Below are positions 1 through 8,732 of a stretch of DNA of 64,000 nucleotides, one piece after another. Below the pieces are notes generated by a model that saw nothing but the letters and a program-made list of their open reading frames with translations, did no database searches and was not told the DNA's origin. The stretch covers positions 1 through 64,000 of the forward strand of contig CAZFXN010000004.1 in assembly GCA_964523015.1 (NCBI GenBank). Reading direction: 5' to 3'. Position numbers and translations under genes: made by a program. How positions within the stretch are numbered: position 1 is the stretch's first letter; every line of letters begins with the position of its first letter. This DNA is from JAWXBT01 sp964523015 (GTDB lineage Bacteria > Bdellovibrionota_C > UBA2361 > J135).

Positions 1-90
1 GATCTCATTTCAGAGAAGATCTAAAGAAGAATAGTGAAGGACTTTAATATTCAGCAATAAAAATGGGGTTGTCCTCAACAAACTGAATTT

Positions 91-157
91 GAAAAAAAGA
101 AGTTCCAGCAAAGTGAGAAGAATCAATGGAGCCCTTTATCTTCTCACTTGCTGGAAC
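91..157 (-). terminator. Intrinsic terminator, minus strand
   Basis: Arms at 102-120 and 140-157 form an 18-bp stem with one bulged A and a 19-nt loop. On the minus strand the stem is followed at once by TTCTTTTTTTC (91-101), the usual form of a Rho-independent terminator. It lies about 200 nt beyond the flagellin stop codon and is the best candidate for the end of the flagellin transcript. No gene is visible between them. Confidence 0.75.
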
Positions 158-284
158 GATGGGTAGTTGCGAGGTATGTAACCCGGTTATCCCCAGGTGG
201 ATCTCTATTGTTACTATCAATTCTGATAGCTGTGATTCAATCTAGTGAGACCCGGCTTACAAATCCTCATACACCTTCTCTATC

Positions 285-317
285 TCGGTCTAGCTAGAAT
301 GTCTCTAGCTAGACCGA
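285..317. repeat. Perfect 13-bp inverted repeat behind flagellin
   Basis: Arms TCGGTCTAGCTAG (285-297) and its exact complement (305-317) enclose a 7-nt loop. It sits 35 nt beyond the flagellin stop codon. Neither strand has a T-run after it, so it is not a classical terminator. A 3'-end stabilising hairpin or a protein-binding site is possible. The rest of 1-351 shows nothing coding. Confidence 0.6.
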
Positions 318-351
318 ACTACCGATAGGGAATCTACTAACTATTAAGTGC

Positions 352-1215
352 TTATCCTCTGAGGAGTTGAAGCGCTAGAGCTGGCTGCTGATTAGCTTGT
401 GCTAATATCGCAGTACCTGCTTGTTGAAGGATTCCAAGCCTTGTAAGCTCGGCCGCTTCAGAAGCAACATCCACGTCTCTAATACGACTTTCTGCAGCGG
501 CGAAGTTTTCACGCGCAACTGACAGATTGTTGATCGATACTTGCAGTCTTGATTCAACCGCACCTAGTGATCCTCGATTATTAGTAAGTGAGCTAATCGC
601 ATTACGAACCGCATCAAGCGCCAGCTGTGCAGCGGACTGACCAGCAACGTTAGTTACGTCATTAATTGAGAAGCTGAATGCTGTTGATCCCGTAGCTGCT
701 AATCCCAATGATGCAAGAGTTCCTTGGACGCCTTGAAATGTAACCTGTGAGTTAGAGTTAGAGTTAAATCCAACTTGGAAGGTTATACTCGAAGCACCAG
801 AGAGAAGTTTTACTCCGTTAAACTCAGTAGTATTAGCAATACGCTCAATTTCCGAACCGAGGGCCTCAAATTCACCCTGTAGCGCAGAACGTTGCGTTGT
901 TGAAAACACACCGTTGGCTGATTGCTCAGCTAGTTCGGCTAATCGTGCTAAAACGCTTCCAATCTCAGCCAACGCTGAGTCTACGATAGCCACAACAGAT
1001 ATACCATCATTGGCATTTCTGATAGCTACGCTAGCAATACGTTGATCTGCTCGTAGTACCTCTGCAATAGCTAGACCCGCAGCATCATCACGCGCACGAT
1101 TAATACGCTGACCCGATGAGAGTCTTTCATATGATTGTGCTAGTCTTGATGTGGATTTCTCAACTTGTCTTTGCGCGTTGAGAGACGCAATATTCGATCC
1201 TATTGTAATAGGCAT
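352..1215 (-). CDS. fliC: Flagellin
   Basis: Structural subunit of the flagellar filament, exported by the flagellar type III system. The 287-residue product has the conserved flagellin N-terminal helix region (residues 1-140, with SSGQRINRARDDAAGLAIAE near 33-52). It also has the C-terminal region (about 200-287), ending in the usual Leu-Leu-Arg plus one Gly. The variable D2/D3 part is almost absent, so this is a short flagellin. The start is set by GGAGG about 8 nt upstream. No other flagellar gene is in the window, so the gene stands alone. I found no convincing sigma-28 or sigma-54 promoter in the 400 bp upstream. The symbol is by family; the strain's own name could be flaA. Confidence 0.95.
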   Translation of the reverse strand: MPITIGSNIASLNAQRQVEKSTSRLAQSYERLSSGQRINRARDDAAGLAIAEVLRADQRIASVAIRNANDGISVVAIVDSALAEIGSVLARLAELAEQSANGVFSTTQRSALQGEFEALGSEIERIANTTEFNGVKLLSGASSITFQVGFNSNSNSQVTFQGVQGTLASLGLAATGSTAFSFSINDVTNVAGQSAAQLALDAVRNAISSLTNNRGSLGAVESRLQVSINNLSVARENFAAAESRIRDVDVASEAAELTRLGILQQAGTAILAQANQQPALALQLLRG

Positions 1216-1637
1216 GGCTTGTTCCTCCGTGAAATCACAAACCTACACACAGAGTCATATCCTTTGACTATGCGCTTCGCTGCAGCATGGGGGTGCTAAA
1301 GCGAAATCAGATTCGTAATAAGAACATCAATTAAGTTTTTTGTTATGGTCTAAGTGGAAAAAATGAAATCAGTTACCTCGCCACATGACCGCTTGTACAA
1401 CTACCGCTCTAATTCCTCGCAAGTTAAGTAACGTTCAGATAAGATTTTTTCTTGAATAAAAAATTGTTGAGCTATTGTGTGTGGTTAATATTATCAATAT
1501 ATTCAGGTAGTTATACATTAAATAATTTTCATTTTATTTCGTCAAAAACGAAGGTATTTTCTAAATTGTTTACTATAATGGTAAGCTAGTTTAGTGACCG
1601 TAAAGTTTTTTGTAACCTAAAAAGGATTTAATAAGTA
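1216..1637. other. Divergent intergenic region, flagellin / lipoprotein
   Basis: These 422 bp hold the leaders of two divergent genes. A TATAAT hexamer (1574-1579) precedes the lipoprotein gene, but its -35 region is poor. The flagellin side has a good ribosome-binding site and no clear promoter. The rest is AT-rich with no RNA gene or long repeat that I can see. Confidence 0.4.
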
Positions 1638-2072
1638 ATGAAAAACATATTAGTAACAGCAAGTTTAGTTACAGCATTATCTCTCATTGGATGTGCTGGC
1701 AATCAGATGAACTCTACAGAAAAAAGTGCTTTAGGAGGCGGAGCTCTAGGAGCTGGCCTTGGCGCAATAGTTGGGAGTCAGACCGGCCACACTGGTGCGG
1801 GCGTAGCTATAGGTACTGCTGCTGGATTACTTGGAGGTGGCTTAGTCGGTGGCCAGGTAGATAAACAAAATCAGGCAACCATGTCCCAAGAAGAGCGTCT
1901 CCGTAGACAAGATGAAGAGCTCTATCGCCAAAGAAGAGAGCTTGAAGAACTTCGTAGACAACAAGGTAATGATACAGGATCTCGTGATGGTAGTGGTAGT
2001 GGCGGATATGACAGATATGATCGAAGAAACGATCAGGGAAGTAGTCAGAACAGCAGAGATCCTTACTATTAG
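1638..2072 (+). CDS. Glycine-zipper lipoprotein
   Basis: Predicted outer-membrane or envelope lipoprotein of 144 residues. A signal peptide ends in a lipobox (Leu-Ile-Gly-Cys, Cys19). Residues 31-75 form a glycine-zipper segment with many GxxxG spacings (GGGALGAGLGAIVG and similar), as in the YMGG/Rick_17kDa-like families that insert in or span a membrane. Residues 80-110 are a charged, Glu/Arg-rich helix and the last 35 are Gly/Ser/Asp/Arg-rich and probably disordered. AAAGG lies about 10 nt before the ATG. The family is recognised only by architecture; the specific role is unknown. Confidence 0.8.
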   Translation: MKNILVTASLVTALSLIGCAGNQMNSTEKSALGGGALGAGLGAIVGSQTGHTGAGVAIGTAAGLLGGGLVGGQVDKQNQATMSQEERLRRQDEELYRQRRELEELRRQQGNDTGSRDGSGSGGYDRYDRRNDQGSSQNSRDPYY

Positions 2073-2154
2073 GCCGCTAGACTACTCTTCTCTTTTCTTC
2101 CCTTTCAATTTTATAACATGCTTCGGGTGGTCTGTTTTTTAAGGTCAGCCGAAG

Positions 2155-3414
2155 CTACTCTCTACTAAGTAAAACGGCCGCAGCCATTCCTCCAGCAGCA
2201 CAAACACTTATAATGCCCCTAGTCTTTTTCAGTCTTTTTAAAGAATTGGCTAGCGAGAGTATTATCCTACCACCAGTTGCTGCAAATGGGTGTCCAATAG
2301 CAATTGAACTTCCACAGATATTTATTTTTTCCTCTGGTATCTTTCCGATTGCTTTAACATCACTAACACCTTTAGGTGCCCATCCCTCTTCCCAAGCTTT
2401 TAAATTAGCTAAAACTTGAGCAGCAAAAGCTTCATGGATTTCAAAAAGATCTATATCTGATACTGTTAGATTTCGACGAGCTAAAAGTCTAGGCACTGCA
2501 AGTGCTGGTGCCATTAATAGCCCATCATCTGGATGGAGAGCTGAAAACTCTACTCCCTCAATATATGCTAAAATCTCTTTTCCCTGTTTTTTTGCTTCCT
2601 CTTCACTCATCAAACAGACGCAAGAAGCACCATCAGTTAGAGGACTAGCATTACCAGCAGTAATAGTTCCCTCACCAGATCTGTCAAAAACAGGCTTTAG
2701 AGAAGAGAGTTTTTCAATTGTAGTACCTGCTCTTATAATATTGTCGGTAGTAACGCCCTGATAACCGGCTATTTCACCGGCCAGAATACCCTCTTTTTGA
2801 GCTCTTGCAGCATTTTGATGGCTTCTAAATGCACACCGATCTTGTTCATCCCGTGGCACATTTAAAGCCTTAGCAGTTATCTCCATGTGCTGTCCCATGG
2901 TTAATCCAGTCGATGGTTCCTTAGGACTGGGAGCTTGGGGGAGAAATTGCCCAGGACGCAGTGATAAAATCAATTTTAAGCGATCGCCAAATGTTCTAGC
3001 TCTTGAAAGAGCGATGAAAGTTTTTTCTAGTTTCCGATTTACGCTCAATGCTGGCATAGACATGCTCTCAACACCACCACCTAATCCGACTTTAATTCTA
3101 CCAGCCCTGATACCATCAGCTAAAAAATTAAGAGCGACAATACCGGAGATACAATTATTAGAGACAAAGTGAGCAGATATCTTTTTAGGAAGATCTGTCC
3201 TCAAAATAATCTCTCGTGCAAGATTAGGAAACCTTGAATCAAGGAGGACACTACCAAAAATTAACTCATCTACTGATCCTGGATTTAGATTTATTTTATT
3301 AACTGCTGCTGTGACAACATGCATTGAAAGATCAAGGGCTGATGCCTTTGAGAAATCACTTCCTGCTTTTACGAATGGAGTTCTGACACCACCAACTATC
3401 GCGACACGATTCAT
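2155..3414 (-). CDS. Thiolase (acetyl-CoA acyltransferase, FadI-like)
   Basis: Cleaves 3-ketoacyl-CoA with CoA in beta-oxidation, or condenses acyl-CoAs in reverse. The 419 residues cover the whole thiolase fold. The nucleophilic Cys88 lies in SNNCISG, and His327 in EIHEAF. GSSIAIGHPFAATGGR carries the catalytic His375, and Cys405 lies in the C-terminal CAAGG motif. The length and the NNCISG signature fit the FadI/trifunctional-beta type better than short acetyl-CoA acetyltransferases. AAGGAT precedes the ATG. No partner hydratase/dehydrogenase gene is nearby. The stop codon abuts a short inverted repeat (2120-2155) shared with the convergent lipoprotein gene. Confidence 0.9.
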   Translation of the reverse strand: MNRVAIVGGVRTPFVKAGSDFSKASALDLSMHVVTAAVNKINLNPGSVDELIFGSVLLDSRFPNLAREIILRTDLPKKISAHFVSNNCISGIVALNFLADGIRAGRIKVGLGGGVESMSMPALSVNRKLEKTFIALSRARTFGDRLKLILSLRPGQFLPQAPSPKEPSTGLTMGQHMEITAKALNVPRDEQDRCAFRSHQNAARAQKEGILAGEIAGYQGVTTDNIIRAGTTIEKLSSLKPVFDRSGEGTITAGNASPLTDGASCVCLMSEEEAKKQGKEILAYIEGVEFSALHPDDGLLMAPALAVPRLLARRNLTVSDIDLFEIHEAFAAQVLANLKAWEEGWAPKGVSDVKAIGKIPEEKINICGSSIAIGHPFAATGGRIILSLANSLKRLKKTRGIISVCAAGGMAAAVLLSRE

Positions 3415-3553
3415 ACAGATCCTTTGTTATAGAGTAGTTGTCATAAAGATTTTGACAATTACTATGGATATTAAAAAAGCTATAGGACTCTACCTTAGGA
3501 TTTGTTATCCAGAAACAATAAAATAAGCAATAAATAAACATTGCGGAGAAGGC

Positions 3554-4438
3554 TTAAGCAGCAAACATCCTGACCTGACGCTCTTCAAGATGGGTAGGAA
3601 CTGGTATTTTTAACTTTTCGGGGGCCAAAATCTCTATCGCAGAGATAAGTGGATTTGCACTATCCGGGCGTAGCCAGTGAAATTTTCGATCTCGGGCAAG
3701 TGCTTTTGCAACATGGGTATTTCTTGTTTTAGTATTCGACTCCTCTGATCCGTCAAGAAGTGGTTGAACATGTATATAATCTGCAGCTGAAATTAGTTGC
3801 TCAGCAAACGGAACCGCATCCTTCTTCCAATCTCCGTATGGTAAAACGGGAGAAACTTGCAAAGTTACCTGCACACCAAATCGCTTAAGGGCTCTCGCCG
3901 CCTTTAATCTTTCTTCAGCCCTTGGTAACCCAGGAGTATATAATCTAACCGCCTCCTCATTAGGAGTTTCAATCCCGATTGTTACAGCAGCTCTTTTACC
4001 AAGCTGTGCCAATACTGGCATTGCGATGACTATTAATGGGGATCGTGTCTGAACAGTTAGAAGTCCAGGAACGTAACGCTGGAATAGAGCTAAAAACTTC
4101 ATGGTACCATCAAACTTACGATCGAATGGCCAGAACGGATCCGTTGTTGTACCTAAAACAAGGTGACTGCTTCCAAGTATCCCCTTTTGAGAGAGACTCA
4201 TAAGTTCGATCTCTAGAGTATCGAGGGATTTTTTATCATCAAGGGTAAAATGCTTTCGAAATCTTAAAAGATCGGTATTGTCAGTTAGCTCCAAAGTTAA
4301 ATCCTGACGCCAATCCTGGGCAGAGGCAACCTTTGTTTTACCAAAAGAAACCCCATCAGAGTATGAGTCAACTGTATAAACTATAGAGGAACTACTATTA
4401 TTTTTCGTCTGTACATTTTCCTGCTTGTTTTCTTTCAT
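3554..4438 (-). CDS. SplB-like radical-SAM-fold protein without cysteine
   Basis: The 294-residue product resembles the SplB/Rv2578c-type group (COG1533). LGTTTDPFWPFDRKF (about 95-109), LLTVQTRSPLI (126-136), IGIETPNEEAVRLYTPG (154-170) and RALKRFGVQVTLQVSPVLPYGD (182-203) follow the order of strands in the radical SAM barrel of that group. Yet there is no cysteine anywhere, so the CxxxCxxC loop that binds the 4Fe-4S cluster is missing. The N-terminal 90 residues are different and Ser/Asn/Asp-rich at the start. Catalysis by the usual radical chemistry is therefore excluded; a retained nucleic-acid or nucleotide-binding role is a guess. The frame is intact. Confidence 0.65.
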   Translation of the reverse strand: MKENKQENVQTKNNSSSSIVYTVDSYSDGVSFGKTKVASAQDWRQDLTLELTDNTDLLRFRKHFTLDDKKSLDTLEIELMSLSQKGILGSSHLVLGTTTDPFWPFDRKFDGTMKFLALFQRYVPGLLTVQTRSPLIVIAMPVLAQLGKRAAVTIGIETPNEEAVRLYTPGLPRAEERLKAARALKRFGVQVTLQVSPVLPYGDWKKDAVPFAEQLISAADYIHVQPLLDGSEESNTKTRNTHVAKALARDRKFHWLRPDSANPLISAIEILAPEKLKIPVPTHLEERQVRMFAA

Positions 4439-4689
4439 AGTTCAATCTCCCCTTTAATTCCTACCCTTTAACCTGTTTCAAACATGTAATTTACAGCTCC
4501 AACTTTAATTTACTTAAACTTATGACGTATAATACCATAAAAAGGTTCAAATTAGTTAAACTAAGATAACCACTCAACTCATTACCTTTAAGGTCCGACA
4601 ACATACCTAAATAAAGCATATGGTTGACTTCAGTAGTAAAAAGACATAAAAATAAAGGGGTTAGGTCAAAAAAATTTGGAGTTTATGGT

Positions 4690-5016
4690 ATGGCAGGTAA
4701 TGTAAAAGACGTAGGGGATGCAGATTTTGAGACAGAGGTACTACAAAGTTCCGTGCCTGTATTAGTAGATTTTTGGGCACCATGGTGTGGCCCATGCAAA
4801 AGCATTGCTCCTGTTCTTGATGAATTAGCCACTGAGTACTCAGGAAAGGTAAAGATTCTAAAGTTAAACGTTGATGATAATCCTCAAACTCCAACCAAAT
4901 ATGGAGTTCGAGGCATTCCAAACCTTGTCCTATTTAAGGATGGACAGGTGGTGGAGCAGATAGTTGGAGCGGTGCCTAAAGACCAGCTAACAACTGCTTT
5001 AACAAAAGTTGCTTAA
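4690..5016 (+). CDS. trxA: Thioredoxin
   Basis: Cytosolic dithiol oxidoreductase that reduces protein disulfides and is recharged by thioredoxin reductase. The 108-residue product has the WCGPC active site (Cys33, Cys36), the cis-proline motif GIPN (about 75-78) and the normal thioredoxin length. An in-frame ATG lies upstream at 4624. I chose 4690 because GGAG (4678-4681) sits 8 nt before it and because the family begins here. A TATAAT at 4528-4533 is a possible -10 box with a weak -35. Confidence 0.95.
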   Translation: MAGNVKDVGDADFETEVLQSSVPVLVDFWAPWCGPCKSIAPVLDELATEYSGKVKILKLNVDDNPQTPTKYGVRGIPNLVLFKDGQVVEQIVGAVPKDQLTTALTKVA

Positions 5017-5020
5017 GACA

Positions 5021-5040
5021 TACTTAAGAGTACTTAAGAG
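5021..5040. repeat. 10-bp tandem duplication after trxA
   Basis: TACTTAAGAG occurs twice head to tail, 4 nt beyond the trxA stop codon. It belongs to a series of short tandem duplications at gene ends in this window. Confidence 0.8.
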
Positions 5041-5218
5041 ATAGCTGAGCAAGCTAATAGATTTTCACTACTAGATCTTCGTAGGTTGATTTGTGGATCA
5101 ATAGAAATCAATAGGGTTTCTGCTGTATTTTTTCCTTAAAATCTTTGCCACCAACTCTTATTAAATCTATCAAATCACTCGATTCTATACACTCTATTCA
5201 ATATGGAGTTAGTAGACT

Positions 5219-5401
5219 ATGGAAGTTGATTCATCAAGAGAGGCTAATATTCGTCAGGAAGCTCGGCAAAGAAACGTCGAGAGGGCTGATGCAGATAGGG
5301 CACAAAGACTTGCTCAATCTAGAGAGGATGATGCCTCACGTCGTCAAGAAGAGACTCAAGCAAGAGAAGAGAGAGGGCGTCGAGTCGACAGAGAGGCCTA
5401 A
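5219..5401 (+). CDS. Small charged hypothetical protein
   Basis: A 60-residue reading frame made almost wholly of Arg, Glu, Asp, Gln and Ala, expected to form one highly charged helix. GGAG lies about 12 nt before the ATG. Codon use resembles the neighbouring genes, and a longer overlapping frame (5145-5501) looks like a shadow. No family is recognised. It could be a small RNA- or ribosome-binding protein, but nothing in the sequence shows this. Confidence 0.45.
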   Translation: MEVDSSREANIRQEARQRNVERADADRAQRLAQSREDDASRRQEETQAREERGRRVDREA

Positions 5402-5497
5402 TACAGCTCTCAAAGCATCCTACCATCACCACCACCACCTCATCTCGCTTGTCGTCGAGAAGAGTGTGGTTGGTGGCAATTCAATACTGCAATATAC

Positions 5498-5857
5498 CTA
5501 AGATCTCTTTATAAAGATCTCCTCCCCTGAGACCATTTCGTAAAGCTTAATCTCACGAGCTGGTTGCTTTCCAGTTCGCTTTTGTATAACCAGCCTTTTT
5601 ATATTTGCTAGTCGGTCCGTCACATGAAAAATTGGTAAGTTATGTATATATGATTTGCCCTGAGCAAATTGAGACTCTGCATCGTTTAATAGGAAAGCAA
5701 GATCCATACTTGGCCATTCATTATGAGTAGGAATTGCCAGCATCTCAGTGACTTCACTCACTACTCCCTCGAATGATGGATCTATCTGAATAAGCTCAGA
5801 ATATGCCCAATTGGTAACAGCAACTGAGAGTACAAACCCCAAGATAAACCTTATCAT
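5498..5857 (-). CDS. Hypothetical exported protein
   Basis: A 119-residue product with a hydrophobic N-terminal signal or anchor (residues 1-19) and a mixed alpha/beta remainder ending in IFIKRS. AGGAGC about 8 nt before the ATG supports the start. No family is recognised. It is divergent from the receiver-like gene at 6019, with about 160 bp between them. Confidence 0.6.
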   Translation of the reverse strand: MIRFILGFVLSVAVTNWAYSELIQIDPSFEGVVSEVTEMLAIPTHNEWPSMDLAFLLNDAESQFAQGKSYIHNLPIFHVTDRLANIKRLVIQKRTGKQPAREIKLYEMVSGEEIFIKRS

Positions 5858-6018
5858 ACCAACCTGCTCCTACACTTATATTCAATAGTATAATCGGATA
5901 ATTTTTAGCCTTCCTTAAATGATTCTATAGGAAGTAGATTGGTGCTCTGAGGGCTATTTTATAAGGTAGAATAGTAGCTCTTCCGATATAGAAAGTAATA
6001 ACCCTTCATTGGAAATGA

Positions 6019-6732
6019 ATGGATACACCAGGTAATAATCACTTAACAGCACTTATAATAGATGGTGACAGTTCTCGACGTGAGAGCTTCCAACAAGTCA
6101 TCATAAATGCAGGAAAATTTGAAGAGGTGTTAACGGCAATTCATCTAAACGATGCAATTAAAACAATAAAGAGTAATGATAAGATCAACTATATTTTTCT
6201 TTCAAGCGATCTTAATAAGGATAAAACGAGAGGATTCTTTACTAAGCTCAAAGATGATCTACCATCTGCAACTTACAAAATAATCTTAACTGTCGTTCCT
6301 AGTCCAGATACAAGAAGAAAAACGATCGAAACTGCTATCTCACTTGGCATTGATGCTATGCTATTTAGACCCCATACTACTGAAACAGCAACTCAGATGA
6401 TTGATTCATTGGAAAAAGCGACAACAAAATTCGGAACATTTTCACCCCTTAACCTCTTCGTCAAAGAGACTATGGAGGAGCTTGATGTGATGGCCTCAAT
6501 GAAGGCTGGAGGAGAAAAAACCTCTGAGATCTTCACTGTTTTTAAAGAAAGGATGTTTATACTAAGGACACTGGCTCCTGATGATCTTGAAACATATTAT
6601 GTCTCAGCAATTGATCTATTCATGAATAGTGTGATACCTCAGAAACGTGCAAAAGTTTCATATTCTGGGGCTAGCAAAAGAGTTTCTCATATGCTCCGTC
6701 GAATAAATTCACAGATAGACTCCTCTGAGTAA
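6019..6732 (+). CDS. Degenerate receiver-domain protein
   Basis: A 237-residue protein whose first 125 residues have a CheY-like fold pattern. ALIIDGDSSRR stands where the acidic pocket begins, a strand IFLSSDLN where the phospho-acceptor strand belongs, and AMLFRPHT where the conserved Lys-Pro belongs. The normal acceptor Asp is replaced by Ser (Ser-Ser-Asp is shifted) and the Lys by Arg, so phosphorylation by the usual route is unlikely. The C-terminal 110 residues are helical with no known output domain. It is followed after 37 bp by prmA on the same strand. The role is unknown; a phosphorylation-independent pseudo-receiver is the best description. Confidence 0.65.
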   Translation: MDTPGNNHLTALIIDGDSSRRESFQQVIINAGKFEEVLTAIHLNDAIKTIKSNDKINYIFLSSDLNKDKTRGFFTKLKDDLPSATYKIILTVVPSPDTRRKTIETAISLGIDAMLFRPHTTETATQMIDSLEKATTKFGTFSPLNLFVKETMEELDVMASMKAGGEKTSEIFTVFKERMFILRTLAPDDLETYYVSAIDLFMNSVIPQKRAKVSYSGASKRVSHMLRRINSQIDSSE

Positions 6733-6769
6733 TTTCAATTATCTACTTTTAAAAGTTAGAAGATCTCGA

Positions 6770-7627
6770 TTGGAACAAAACTTGACCTGGCTAAAATTGA
6801 CCTGTACCTGCAGCGATCCTGAACAGATGTCTTTATGGGCTGTCGAATATGGTGCGGCTGGATCTGAAATCATTGACGATCATTCATTTGTAGTTTTTAT
6901 CGTAGATCAAAATAAGCTTCCTATAATAAAAGAGCAGTTAATCTCTCAAGGCGTAATCATAGCAAAGGAAGAATCAATCAAAGAGGAGAATTGGGTCAAA
7001 AATTGTCAGGATGTTTGGTCCCCTGTTAAGGTTGGTAAGTTCAATCTTTTTCCTGTGCTTGAGGCGGAACACGCACCCATAAATCCTGGTTCAATGGATA
7101 TCTTGATTCTACCTGGAAATGGGTTTGGGACAGGTCATCATGAAAGCACTCAAATTGCTCTGCATATTCTACAGCATGATGTCTTATGCAAATCGCCTCC
7201 ACGATCTCCTCCTCAATCGACTCTTGATGTTGGTACAGGCAACGGAATTTTAGCTTTTGCAGCTGCCTTACTTTTTCAGTGCCCTGTTTTGGGAATAGAT
7301 AATGATATACTGGCTATAAATAACGCTACACAAAACTTATCCTTAAATAAAAAGATAGAATCTCTAGTCACTCTACAACATAGTGAAATATCAGCTACAG
7401 ATAGTAGTTATGATTTAGTTTTAGCTAATATATACAGTCACACACTTTGTGCCCTCAAAGAGGATTTTAAAAAGCGTCTTAATAAGAATGGATTCCTCCT
7501 GCTATCTGGCATTATGAAACACCAGGCTGATGAGATTACATCGTCTTACCTCTACTCCGATTGGGAGCAAGTTGATCGGTTTGAAAAAAACGACTGGGTT
7601 GGATTCCTATTCAAATCTAGAAACTAA
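6770..7627 (+). CDS. prmA: Ribosomal protein L11 methyltransferase
   Basis: SAM-dependent methyltransferase that modifies lysines and the N-terminus of ribosomal protein L11. The 285-residue product has the PrmA layout: an N-terminal substrate-recognition domain (LTWLKLTC..., 1-90), the linker ILPGNGFGTGHHEST, motif I DVGTGNGIL, and the catalytic-loop motif LVLANIYSH. The start is a TTG at 6770. The next ATG (6827) would remove part of the conserved N-terminal strand, so TTG is preferred despite a weak AGAAG ribosome-binding site. The stop codon faces the convergent dehydrogenase stop 11 bp away. Confidence 0.85.
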   Translation: MEQNLTWLKLTCTCSDPEQMSLWAVEYGAAGSEIIDDHSFVVFIVDQNKLPIIKEQLISQGVIIAKEESIKEENWVKNCQDVWSPVKVGKFNLFPVLEAEHAPINPGSMDILILPGNGFGTGHHESTQIALHILQHDVLCKSPPRSPPQSTLDVGTGNGILAFAAALLFQCPVLGIDNDILAINNATQNLSLNKKIESLVTLQHSEISATDSSYDLVLANIYSHTLCALKEDFKKRLNKNGFLLLSGIMKHQADEITSSYLYSDWEQVDRFEKNDWVGFLFKSRN

Positions 7628-7638
7628 AGGCTATCTGA

Positions 7639-8670
7639 TTAAGGAGTCAGCACAATCTTACCAAACTGCTCCCCTCTTTCTAGATACTGCAACATTTTGA
7701 TCCCCTCAGATAGTGGTTCTACACGATCAATGACAGGGGCAAGATTTCTACTCCAGAGAAATTGCATTGAATCAATAAAGTCCTGTCGGCTTCCCATTGT
7801 AGAGCCAAGAATAGACACCTGCTTAGTAAAAACTAGTCGGTTATCATAAACGATCTTATGTCCACTTGTGTTACCAACAGTAACTATTCTACCTCCGCGT
7901 GTAACTGCCCTTAGACTTTGAGGCATTGTAACCTCGCCTACATTATCAACGACCAGATCCACTCCAAGACCCTTAGTAAGTTTTAGAACTTCGACAGCCC
8001 AATCGGGAGTTGTTTTATAATTAATGACTTCATCCGCACCTAACTCAAGAGCTCGTGCTTTCTTTTCTCTTGAGCTAGTTAGAGCATACACAGTACATCC
8101 AGCTGCTTTAGCAAAAAGGATGCAGTGAGAATTTACTCCACCACCAGCACCAACTATAAGCACTGTCTCACCAACTTTTAAATTTGCCTTTCCAAAAAGC
8201 ATTCTCCAACAGGTCATCCCAACTAGAATTGGAGCAGCAGCTTGAGTAAACGAGATCCCTTCAGGAATCTTAAATAGATTAGCGGCGGGCACTGTTACAA
8301 GCTCGGCCATCCCGCCACGACGTTGCTCACCTAAAACTTTATACCCTGGACTTACACTGTCCTCTCCATTACGAGTCCATTGATCCTCAGAGGTAATTAT
8401 TCCAGGATTTATAATAACTCGAGAACCGTCAATAAATTGAGAATTAGGAGCATTTACTTTAACGATCTCACCTGCAATGTCACTCCCAGAGACATGGGGC
8501 ATCTCTAACTTAAGCCCCTTCCATCCACGTCGTATCCAGATATCAAGATGATTTAGAGCTACCGCCTTTACTCTCACTAAAGCTTCTCCTGGACCTGGCT
8601 CTGGATCAGGTAAATCAGCATACTTTAAAATCTCTGGGCCACCGTGCTCTTCAAAAAAAATTGCTTTCAT
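7639..8670 (-). CDS. Zinc-independent MDR alcohol dehydrogenase / quinone oxidoreductase
   Basis: A 343-residue member of the medium-chain dehydrogenase/reductase superfamily. It has an N-terminal GroES-like domain (1-130) with the MDR-typical KAVALNHLDIWIRRG, then a Rossmann domain with the dinucleotide motif VGAGGGVNS (about 174-182). The sequence ADEVINYKTT... and GRIVTVGNTSG follow. The cysteine ligands of the structural zinc are absent, which points to a quinone-oxidoreductase-like NADPH enzyme. The substrate is unknown. It is downstream of glpD on the same strand with a 62-bp gap. Confidence 0.8.
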   Translation of the reverse strand: MKAIFFEEHGGPEILKYADLPDPEPGPGEALVRVKAVALNHLDIWIRRGWKGLKLEMPHVSGSDIAGEIVKVNAPNSQFIDGSRVIINPGIITSEDQWTRNGEDSVSPGYKVLGEQRRGGMAELVTVPAANLFKIPEGISFTQAAAPILVGMTCWRMLFGKANLKVGETVLIVGAGGGVNSHCILFAKAAGCTVYALTSSREKKARALELGADEVINYKTTPDWAVEVLKLTKGLGVDLVVDNVGEVTMPQSLRAVTRGGRIVTVGNTSGHKIVYDNRLVFTKQVSILGSTMGSRQDFIDSMQFLWSRNLAPVIDRVEPLSEGIKMLQYLERGEQFGKIVLTP

Positions 8671-8732
8671 AAATCCACATAAATATAAATTGTTATGATA
8701 CTATATCTGCTCGATAAACAAATGAGCAAGAA

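Noticed and set aside
1275..1305. Sigma-54-like promoter before flagellin (TAGCAC...TGC on the minus strand)
   Set aside because: The spacing between the GG-like and GC elements is one base short and the first G is an A, so it does not fit the -24/-12 rule.
2120..2155. Bidirectional terminator between the lipoprotein and thiolase genes
   Set aside because: The 7-bp stem has a 22-nt loop and no T-run after it on either strand, so I do not list it as a terminator.
4624..4689. Upstream start for thioredoxin
   Set aside because: It adds a basic stretch absent from the family, and the GGAG site points to 4690.
5145..5501. 118-codon frame with a His run
   Set aside because: It overlaps the 5219-5401 frame, has no ribosome-binding site, and the His run comes from a CAC/CAT repeat. 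Likely a shadow.
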